DNA from: Salvia splendens
Lineage: Eukaryota; Streptophyta; Magnoliopsida; Lamiales; Lamiaceae
Length of the DNA stretch: 64,000 nt
Direction of reading: 5' to 3'
Assembly (NCBI RefSeq): GCF_004379255.2
Contig: NC_056036.1
Location: forward strand, 1,054,001 to 1,118,000
Shown here: piece after piece, positions 23,295 to 32,075 of the stretch
Numbering within the stretch: position 1 is the first letter of the stretch
How the letters are laid out: the number at the start of each line of letters is the position of its first letter
Program-made: the position numbers and the translations under genes
Notes under the pieces: generated by a model
What the model was told of the DNA's origin: nothing
Database searches by the model: none
What the model saw: only the letters and a program-made list of their open reading frames with translations

Positions 23295-23375
23295 GACATA
23301 GGAGGACTCTTCAGGTGTCTCTGTAACCCCGCGTTCGACATTGATGACAACGAAATTGTGTACAGAGGAAGATAA
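23295..23375 (+). pseudogene. Duplicated last exon of the DnaJ gene
   Basis: 81 bp match the final DnaJ exon (20053-20133) in length and frame, preceded by an acceptor-like GACAG. The reading frame is still open up to TAA and keeps [12 protein letters not shown]. The downstream 3' UTR sequence is also copied. The rest of the gene is absent, so this is a passenger of the NLR duplication. Confidence 0.85.
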
Positions 23376-23888
23376 GTGTATCATCAGATTATTGCTTCTG
23401 TTTAGACAATTCAAGCCTGGTTTGTTAGAACACAAAATTTGTGTTTTAGTACAGGCTCAGTTTCTTAAAAGAAAGTGTGTTTCAGACATTGAATATTTCA
23501 TGTTGTTTTGTTGTGGAGAAAATGTCTCATTTTCAAGAGGTTGTATGAAGTCTTGCAAGAAACTAAATTTGATTATCCGTTTGAAAATTTTTCTTACTTT
23601 ATATCTAATGTCTTCATTTGTATACAGTAGATGATTCTATAAACATAGCCTATGTCAGCAATATGAATAACATCATAGCATTAACATGATACTTTTACGG
23701 ATCATAATTGATTCTCTTAAAATAATGCAAGTCTTTGACAGTACAACCGCCTTAATAAAGTTATAGCCAACCACACTATATTATCAAATAACAGTTTTAT
23801 ATTATTTGCTCAAGTCAATAATGAGCAGTTGAGTTAAGTTGTTATAGACTTTATCATCTTTTTTCAAGCTTGAAGAGATCTGAAAAAA

Positions 23889-26471
23889 ATGGCTTATAAT
23901 CTTCAACCACTCATCACCATTCTTGAAGGAATCCTTGATCCTCACCAACCACGATGGATTGTTGATGAAAACAACCCACAACTCCAATCCCTCTTCGATA
24001 AAGCTACTTGTCTTCAAAAGCTCCTTGATAGTAAGTCTTCATTCACCAAACTAGACACCCAAATCAGAGAAGTAGTACATGAAGCTGAAGACATCATTGA
24101 ATCCCACATGGTTCATCATATGCTCTCTGGATCGGATTGTGTGAGGTTCACTCTTTCCACACCCGATCTGCAGCAAGTAACACGACATCTTGATTCTCTG
24201 ATGGAGCAAGCAGAGAAGCTGTTGGAGAAGGGGGATGAGAAGATGCTGCGAGAGCTTGATTCTGCTATGGAACAACTGAAGCTCGTGGATAAGAAGATGC
24301 CGTCTAGCAGTTCATACAGTTCCAAGAGTGCTGTGCTGGTGGGAATTGATGAAGATCTGATGCAACTCAAAGATCGGCTGATCGGTCAGCAGCAGAAGAA
24401 GCTGGAGATTGTCCCCATCGTTGGTATGGGTGGAATAGGTAAAACCACTCTCGCTCAAAAGCTTTATGAAGATCCTTTGATTGTTGATCACTTTGCATAT
24501 CGTGCTTGGGCCACTATCTCACAAGATTACAATATGCAACAAATTCTCAAAAGCCTTCTTCGTTGCATAACTGGAAAAGAATGTGATAATCATACTGATG
24601 AGTTAAAAGATATGTTGTATAAGAGCTTGTTCAGTAGAAAATACTTGATTGTGTTAGATGATCTATGGAGTACGAGATTCTGGGATGAGATAAAGATGTA
24701 CTTCCCAAGCAACAACAATGGAAGTCGCATTGTGATTACCACTAGGGAATCCGATGTGGCGAACCATGCTGACTCTTCGAGATTGCAGCATCAAGTGCAA
24801 CTGCTTAGCGAGTCTGAAAGTTGGAATCTACTTCACCAACTAGTGTTTGGAGAAGAGGAGTGCCCTCTTGTTTTACAAGAGATTGGTCGAAAGATCGCCA
24901 AGGATTGCGGTGGGCTTCCTCTAGCCATCAGTGTGATTGGAGGGTTACTATCTAAGATGGAAAGATCAGAAGATGTTTGGAGGAAAATTGGGGACAATGT
25001 TATAGCAGCAATTTCTGGATCAGACGAGCGATGCTATAGTATATTGTCTTTAAGTTATAACCACTTGCCAAATCACTTGAAGCCATGTTTCTTATACATG
25101 GGAGCTTTCCCTGAAGACTACGAGATTATTGGATCAAGACTCGTACAATTGTGGGTTGCAGAAGGATTTGTAAAATCGAACGGGGAAAGATGTTTGGAGG
25201 AAGAGGCTGAGGATTGGCTAAAGTCTCTAGTTGAGAGAAATCTATTTATGGTTAGAGAATACAAAAAGAATGGAAAACCAAAGAGATACAACATGCATGA
25301 TATGTTGAGGGATCTATGCATTCGGAAATGTGATGAAGACAAGTGTATGAATGGTCCCAACAAGTTCACATTCTCTAATCTGCGCCGCATGATTTTTCAC
25401 ACATCGGTCGAAATGGAAGATGTTAATGATTCAGCAGACTCAATGACACTAACTCGATCAGTTATATGCATTGGTTTTCATAGGGCTGGGTTTCCGTCTG
25501 GTGCATTGTTTGCGGCAAGATTGCTTAGGGTGTTGGACTTAAGGGATAGGCCTTTCTCTACTTTCCCAGCCGAAATATTTGAATTTGTTAACCTACGCTT
25601 ATTACGTGTCCGTGGCTATTTCAGCATGCCGAGAGGAATATCAAGATTGTGGAATTTGCAAACCTTGATTGCTCCTCATTGCAAGTTTGATGAGCCAGCT
25701 GAGCTATGGAAGCTCTCTGAGTTAAGACATCTCAAAGTGGATGAAATTGAGTTGTTAAAAGATGAGGCAATGAACTATAGTGTACTGAAGAAGCTGCAAA
25801 GTATTGTTTCAGTGAAAGTACCTAAAGATGAGGCAACAAGTTTGGATGGTTTCCTCAAAAGCGTTCCAAATATCAAAAAGTTGTTAATTGATGATAGTCT
25901 TCGAACTACATCCACGGCAATTGATCTTAGCCATCTTCACAAGCTCGAAATATTAAAATTCTGGTTTATGAGAACTATATCCTCTCCAAACGGTTTTGGT
26001 CATTGTTTAACAGTTATATTTCCTTGTAATATTAGAAAAGTAGTTCTGATGGCCTGTGAAATGATTTTGGGAGCGTGGAGGACTCTGTGTGCACTACATA
26101 AGCTGGAAGTTCTCATAATATATAACTGCAGTTTTAATGAGACAGGGTATGATGAAGAGTGGGAGTTAGCAGATAGAGATGTGTTCCCTTCACTGCAGTT
26201 TCTACATCTTGAACTTTTGAGGATTGTGCGTTGGAAAGCCGATGAGACCAATTTCCCTAGACTCCGCCACCTCCGTGTATATCACTGCTCTAAACTAGAG
26301 GAAATCCCAAGCGGCATTGGAGAAATCCCAACACTCCAATTAATCGAGTTAGAAGTATGCAGCGAATCAGCAGTGGCCTCAGCAGAAAGGATTGTGGAGG
26401 AGCAATCTGAAAATGGAAACAACGACCTCAAACTTCGCATCGAAAGGTACTTCACCATTTCTTTAACTTGA
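23889..26471 (+). CDS. CC-NB-ARC-LRR immune receptor (R1A/R1B-like), copy 2
   Basis: A single exon encodes 860 residues. The coiled-coil region has EAEDII at the EDVID position. NB-ARC motifs are P-loop GMGGIGKTT (180-187), YLIVLDDLW (252-260), GSRIVITTR (278-286), GLPLA (342-346), CFLYMGAFPED and MHD (469-471). The LRR end keeps the motif EEIPSGIGEIPTLQLIEL shared by all copies. It starts MAYNLQPLITILEGIL like copy 1, which fixes the start. The LRR part differs most from its neighbours, as expected if recognition is under diversifying pressure. No breaks are seen. Confidence 0.94.
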   Translation: MAYNLQPLITILEGILDPHQPRWIVDENNPQLQSLFDKATCLQKLLDSKSSFTKLDTQIREVVHEAEDIIESHMVHHMLSGSDCVRFTLSTPDLQQVTRHLDSLMEQAEKLLEKGDEKMLRELDSAMEQLKLVDKKMPSSSSYSSKSAVLVGIDEDLMQLKDRLIGQQQKKLEIVPIVGMGGIGKTTLAQKLYEDPLIVDHFAYRAWATISQDYNMQQILKSLLRCITGKECDNHTDELKDMLYKSLFSRKYLIVLDDLWSTRFWDEIKMYFPSNNNGSRIVITTRESDVANHADSSRLQHQVQLLSESESWNLLHQLVFGEEECPLVLQEIGRKIAKDCGGLPLAISVIGGLLSKMERSEDVWRKIGDNVIAAISGSDERCYSILSLSYNHLPNHLKPCFLYMGAFPEDYEIIGSRLVQLWVAEGFVKSNGERCLEEEAEDWLKSLVERNLFMVREYKKNGKPKRYNMHDMLRDLCIRKCDEDKCMNGPNKFTFSNLRRMIFHTSVEMEDVNDSADSMTLTRSVICIGFHRAGFPSGALFAARLLRVLDLRDRPFSTFPAEIFEFVNLRLLRVRGYFSMPRGISRLWNLQTLIAPHCKFDEPAELWKLSELRHLKVDEIELLKDEAMNYSVLKKLQSIVSVKVPKDEATSLDGFLKSVPNIKKLLIDDSLRTTSTAIDLSHLHKLEILKFWFMRTISSPNGFGHCLTVIFPCNIRKVVLMACEMILGAWRTLCALHKLEVLIIYNCSFNETGYDEEWELADRDVFPSLQFLHLELLRIVRWKADETNFPRLRHLRVYHCSKLEEIPSGIGEIPTLQLIELEVCSESAVASAERIVEEQSENGNNDLKLRIERYFTISLT

Positions 26472-27004
26472 AGAAGATTTTGAATGCTTAGTTGTATCAC
26501 TTGTATGCAGCACTTTGATTTTGCTCGCGCTTTCATGCATACAATTTTCAATCGGAGATTAATTTCATATAAAATGTATACAGAAGCTTTAAATGAGGAT
26601 TTTAATAGTAGTTCATTAAGTAGTACATTGTAGTTTCATAGTGTATTTCACTGAATTTGTCTTACAAAGATCAACTGGATACTACTATTGTATCTGATCA
26701 TTTTTTAATTATTAATTTATAGTTTCATGGGAACCTTAAATATATACACACTAAGATTTCCAAAAAGTATTAGCATCTTATTATTTAATACGTGAACACT
26801 TAATTAACTCTAATAAGCATATTAATTAAATGCTCTACTTTTTATTTAAAATAGAAATAATTGTAAGTAGTTTGGGGTGAACTGAAACATAAAAGTGTGA
26901 GTAGCATTAAACAAAGTGAGCAGTTTGTGATCGTATAATGGTTTAATCGATTGTTTTTGCCCTATAAATTAGTTTCCCATCAATATGTTGATAACAGTGC
27001 CCGG
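26472..27004. other. AT-rich spacer after NLR copy 2
   Basis: Half a kilobase of AT-rich sequence without an ORF. The DnaJ-exon copy seen after NLR copy 1 is missing here. Confidence 0.5.
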
Positions 27005-27305
27005 ATAATGCTCATAATTTGTGGTGTTAATGCTAATGCTAATGTCAATTATCTGGCAATGCCCTGTTGATGCTATTTCTAATGTTAATACTAATGCTCT
27101 ATTAGGGTTAATGCCAATACTAATGCTAATGTTGTGTGATGTTAATGCCCTGCTAATGCTAATGATAATGTTAATACTGATATTAATGCTGAGAATAACA
27201 ATCTTTGCTCTTAATGCCATGTTAATGCTTATTCTAATGTTAATGTTAATACTAACGCTAGTGTTGGTGTTAATAACATGTGACGTTAATGTCGATGTTA
27301 ATAAT
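27005..27305. repeat. Degenerate TAATGC/TAATGT hexamer-like repeat
   Basis: The words TAATGC, TAATGT and TAATAC recur dozens of times with irregular 6-bp spacing. Short unique interruptions occur at 27053-27075 and 27197-27210. It looks like an expanded, then mutated, hexanucleotide microsatellite. Confidence 0.85.
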
Positions 27306-27616
27306 CTATGATTTTATTAATAGTTCTACAAATAATCTTGTGATATTGGATCATGCAGTAGTGATGATGATTGATGATGATGATGAATGAAATGGCCCCA
27401 ACAGTGAGCAAACATATCCATGACAAACATACAACTACATTTGCCACTGTACAACAACCCTTGGCATCATCTGTCCAAAAAGAAATAATGTAGCAGCTGG
27501 TTATTGAAGACATATGAGACGTATGTATAAGGGTGAGAAGATTGTCAGGGAGAAAATGATAGAAAACTATCTAAATGAATGTAAACTATAGCTTTAAATA
27601 GACATATTGTGTTTAC

Positions 27617-29145
27617 TTGACCGGGATGTGGACAAAGCTGGAGATCATCCCCGTCGTTGGTATGGGTGGAGTAGGTAAAACCACTCTTGCCCGAAAGCTT
27701 TATGAAGATCCTTCCATTATTTCTCACTTTGAATATGCTCGTGCTTGGGCCACAATCTCACAAGATTACAATATACCACAAATTCTCTTAAGCCTTCTTA
27801 GTTGCATAATCAAAAAAGAAGAATTTGATAAACATAAGGAAAAGGGAACACATGAGTTAAAAGATATGCTGTATAAGAGATTGTATGGTAGAAAGTACTT
27901 GATTGTATTAGATGATATATGGAGCACCAAATTCTGGGATGAGATAAGGATGTACTTCCCAGATAACAACAACGGGAGTCGCATTGTGATCACCACTAGG
28001 GAATCTGATGTGGCAAACTATGCTAGCTCTTCGAGTCTGCAACATCGTGTTCAGCTGCTTGGTGAGTCTGAAAGTTGGAATCTGCTTCACCAACTTGTGT
28101 TTGGAAAAGAGGAGTGCCCTCTTGTATTACAAGAGATTGGTCAAAAGATCGCTAAGGATTGCGATGGGCTTCCTCTATCCATAAGTGTGATTGGAGGGCT
28201 ACTATCTAAGATAGAAAGATCAGAAGATGTTTGGAGGAAAATTGGGGACAATGTTATAGCAGCAATTTCACTATACCGAGAGGAATATCAAGATTGAGGA
28301 ATTTACAAACCTTGATTGCTCCTGTTTGCCATCTTGATGTGCCATCTGAGCTATGGCAGCTCTCTGAGTTAAGAAAGGTCAAGGTGTATGGGTTAGAGTT
28401 GCTAAAAGACGAGGAAATGAAGTATAGTGTTATGAAGAAGCTGCAAAGGATTTCATTGACTAAGCTGACCGAAGAGGAATCAAGTTGGGATGATTTCTTC
28501 AAAAGCATTCCAAATGTCAAAAGGTTGCTAATTGATGATGAACTCCGAAGGAAAGCCCAGACACTTTATCTTAGACATCTTGACAAACTCGAAATATTAA
28601 TATGCAAATGTTTTTCTGCCGTAGACAGTCCTGACGGTTCTCATTGCCGTTTCTTAGTTAAATTTCCTGGTCATATCAGAAAACTAGTTCTGGATGCGTG
28701 TGTACTGACTTCAAGAGTGTCGAGGACTCTGTGTGCACTACATAAGCTGGAAGAGCTCACGATCGAAGCATGTCTTTTTTTAAGCGAGATGAGATCTAAA
28801 GAAGAGGTAGAGTGGGAGGTAGAAGATGGGGAGGTCTTCAGTTCACTGCAGTTTCTATCTCTTGGAAGTTTGTTTTTTGTCCGTTGGATAGCCGATGAGA
28901 CCAACTTCCCTAGACTCCGCCACCTCTATGTAAAAGACAGCTTACAACTAGAGGAAATCCCTAGCAGCATTGGAGATGTCCCAACACTCCAACTAATCGA
29001 TTTACAAGATTGCACCGAATCCGTAGTGGCATCAGCAGAAAGGATTGTGGAGGAGCAATCTGATTATGGCAACGATATCAAACTCTGTATCTCAGAAACC
29101 CCCAATCGGCAGCGACCACACTTCCAAAAGGTAACCAACCATTTG
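27617..29145 (+). pseudogene. Truncated NLR copy 3 (NB-ARC and LRR fragments)
   Basis: Homology to the other copies starts abruptly at about 27623, just before the P-loop, so the whole coiled-coil is missing. The NB-ARC part (frame of 27617-28297) keeps GMGGVGKTT, YLIVLDDIW and GSRIVITTR, but has GLPLS instead of GLPLA. At about 28271 it jumps into LRR sequence in another frame (28231-29226 frame). Compared with copy 1, about 0.6 kb is deleted: the ARC2 end, the MHD motif and the first LRRs. The deletion shifts the frame and ends the NB-ARC product eight residues later. It is not expected to give a working receptor. Confidence 0.92.
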
Positions 29146-29193
29146 TGCAACTTGAATATTTTGAATGCTCAACAACAACATGTGGGGCTTAAG

Positions 29194-29915
29194 TGTTGGG
29201 GTACAAACCCATCCCACATCGGATGAGTGAGGGAAGTTGGAAGGTGTATATAATTCTTGTCCAACCCTAATTAGTTTGAGGCCTTTTGGGAGTGACTCAA
29301 AAACAAAATCCGTGCGGGCTTGACCCAAAGCGGACAATATCAAACTAATGTAGCAGTCGACGATCCTAACAAGTGGTATCAGAGCCCAGGTGGCTATGGG
29401 TTATGCCTGGATGAGCCCCGGTTAGGGTCGGGCCCTGAAGGACTCGGGTTAGAGTCGGGCCCAGGATGACCCAGGGGCCAGGGCTGGAACGACCCATGTT
29501 CGTGTCGACTGCGTTCCCGATGTGGTCTCGGTTTGATGGGAGGTTTGTTGGGGTACAAACCCATCCCTGGGTTGTGCCTGGATGAGCCCCGGTTAGGGTC
29601 GGGCCCTGAAGGACTCGGGTTAGAGTCGGGCCCAGGATGACCCAGGGGCCAGGGCTGGAACGACGCATGTTCGTGTCGACTGCGTTCCCGATGTGGTCTC
29701 GGTTTGATGGGAGGTTTGTTGGGGTACAAACCCATCCCACATCGGATGAGTGAGAGAAGTTGGAAGGTGTATATAATTCCTGTCCAACCCTAGGGAAGTT
29801 GGAAGGTGTATATAATTCCTGTCCAACCCTCACGAGTGACCCAAAAACAAAATCCGTGCGGGCTTGACCCAAAGCGGACAATATCAAACTAATGTAGCAG
29901 TCGACGATCCTAACA
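29194..29915 (+). mobile_element. TRIM retroelement with duplicated internal region
   Basis: Terminal repeats start TGTTGGGG and end CCTAACA: 29194-29371 (178 bp) and 29717-29915 (199 bp). A primer-binding site TGGTATCAGAGC (29374-29385, initiator Met tRNA type) follows the first LTR. The internal block of about 170 bp is present twice, separated by a 21-bp LTR start at 29546-29566. The element is flanked by the 5-bp duplication TTAAG (29189-29193, 29916-29920). No protein is encoded; all features fit a terminal-repeat retrotransposon in miniature. The last LTR carries an extra 35-bp or so tandem duplication and lacks a block present in the first. Confidence 0.9.
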
Positions 29916-29984
29916 TTAAGTAGTATTAGCAACTTCATTTATGTTTAATATCCTATTTTTCTTTGTCAAATGTTCAACTGTAAG

Positions 29985-30086
29985 GAGTCGGATGCCTCGA
30001 CAGCACAACCAGAGGAGGGTGATGACGACTCAGAGAATGAAGACCTCTCTGCATCAAAGTCAACGGCTCCACCTTGGCGACTATGA
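29985..30086 (+). pseudogene. Possible orphan last exon, acidic tail of unknown protein
   Basis: After an AG acceptor-like site, 33 codons run to TGA with an acidic, Ser-rich composition (EEGDDDSENED) and a basic end PPWRL. The composition looks coding, but no upstream exon is visible. I do not recognise the protein. It may be a fragment carried in by the NLR duplications. Confidence 0.25.
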
Positions 30087-30710
30087 AGAGCTCCTGTCAG
30101 TTACAAAGACTATGTTGGTAGTTACTTATTTATAGTTACTTTAGTTATTTCATATCATGTAAATAGAGTAAGGAGTCGAGTGTATTAAGCTCTATCTCGG
30201 GTTTTCTTTGTGGTTCTTTCCCGAGAGATAGGAGGTCGAACCGCCCTAGGGTCCATATATAAAAAAGGGAACTTGTCGAACACATTTATGATGCATGATA
30301 AGTTATTTCCCACCATTTGCTGCTTTCTTTCTTTTCTCTCAAAAAACCCACCAACTGATACGATCTAGTCGTATCAGCCTTCAACTTTCTTCACTAAACT
30401 TTATTTACGTCTTTGATCATCTTGTGTTGTGCTTTAACACTACTATTATAAGAGGATTTTCTTGAATATCGACTTTGATGAAATTAATACATCATTATCA
30501 TCATCATCATCATCATCATCTCCGGAGCTTCTCTGGTATATATGTTCATACAATTCCATGAACCTTATAGTACTTTCGTGCCTTTTATGAATTTCTTGAT
30601 CTCTTCATCACTTTGCTCTTTGAATTTCAAACTAGATTGCTTTATCCTTATTGAAATCTTTAGTACAGTTTTATAAGAGGCCATTCGATTGCCCATGTTT
30701 ACTGGAGACT

Positions 30711-30842
30711 AAATTGTGTATAGAGGAAGATGAGTACATCAACAGAGTATTGCTTCTGTTTTACTACAGGCTCAGTTTTCTACAAGAAAGTGTCTGTTTG
30801 TTTCACACATTGATTATTTCATGTTCTTAGTAGTATTTTCTA
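30711..30842 (+). pseudogene. Second remnant of the DnaJ gene end and 3' UTR
   Basis: About 23 bp match the last codons of the DnaJ gene including TGA (AATTGTGTATAGAGGAAGA), followed by sequence like the 3' UTR after 20134. It marks another copy of the ancestral duplication unit between NLR copies 3 and 4. Confidence 0.75.
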
Positions 30843-32075
30843 TCTAATGTCTTCATTTGCATTCATTAGAAGCTTCTGTAAACACAGCCATAGCATGAGC
30901 ATGTTATTTCAAAATATGGAAATAGTTTTATTATGGAGACTATTTTAAATAATACATCAAACCATAGATTATAAAAAATTTCATTGTATTTGATTTGAAA
31001 CAGCCTATGATTTAACTAAATTAACACTAGTTGATAATTCAGTTTTATCATGTAACAATTTTGATTTTTAATCTAATTGTGGTTTTCTCATGTAGTAATA
31101 ATATTTGCAAATAAAATAAAACTAAATACAAAAGTGTGTTGCCAACACGACGCTTTTAAAAAAACTGAAACGCGATGTATCTCAACAGTGTCAAAACTTC
31201 ACACTTCAATTCAATCCCCAAACCTTCCCGCGAAATTCAAACTCGGTTTTTCCGAAAATCGGTGCAGTTTTTGCAAGTGGAGCACGATCTCAACGAAGAC
31301 AACTATGGGCGAGGCCGACCTTTCATTGAGGTATATGAAGAATTTTTTTCTAATAATCGAATTGTTTTTCATTGAATTTAGGGTTTTAAAGTTTGTGGGT
31401 GTTTTGTTGGTTTATTGATTGCAGGAGGATTATGTATGTATGTATGTATGTATACGGGAACTATGATGATTGGGCATCGCACCTACTTTGAGGGAGTGAT
31501 GACAGAGGTTACGTTTAGATTTAATTCTGTTTTAATTTATAGATTTAATTATGCACAAATTGCAATTCTGAAATTAAGAGGATGGTGAATATTTGCGAAT
31601 TTAGGGAAACTTATGATTTGAGCAGTTGTTATTACAATTCAGATTCACACCTTTGAGATATGAGCTTTTATAGATGATAATTGATGCCCTTAGTAAAATA
31701 ATGCAAGTCTGCTCAAGCTCAACAACGGCATAATTGATGAATACAGAAGTTGAAGCTTCTTTCAAGATCATAACTGATGCCCCTAGTGAAACAATGTTTA
31801 TATCCAACTCCATAACATATTATCGACTATGAGCAAGTTGAGTCGCAGCTGAGTTGTTATCTTGGACATATTCTAGGCAAAGAGTCAAAGACAACAACCT
31901 TAATAAAATTATAAGCCAACTACTCAATATATTAGTCAAATAACAATTTTATCTTATTTGCTCAAGGTCAACAATCAGTTCAGTTTTTTAGATTCAATCA
32001 TCTTGTTTTTGTGTGATTGCAGTTTTGCAACAAGGTTTCCTTCCTTTGTTTTCCAAGCAAGAAGATATCTGAAAA

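Larger units (their letters stand above)
29921..32075. other. Spacer between NLR copies 3 and 4 with decayed duplicates
   Basis: The first 60 bp resemble the 3' flank of NLR copy 4 (about 34710-34830). A DnaJ-end remnant lies near 30711-30842. An (ATC)n microsatellite is at about 30491-30520, and a palindrome CTGATACGA/TCGTATCAG at 30355-30377. An unexplained open stretch at 31174-31330 ends at a GAG|GTATATG donor-like site and could be a lost exon. The last 180 bp match the other NLR promoters. Confidence 0.55.

Noticed and set aside
23206..23300. Splicing of NLR copy 1 into the downstream DnaJ-like exon
   Set aside because: Donor and acceptor exist, but the junction is out of phase and reaches a stop at once.
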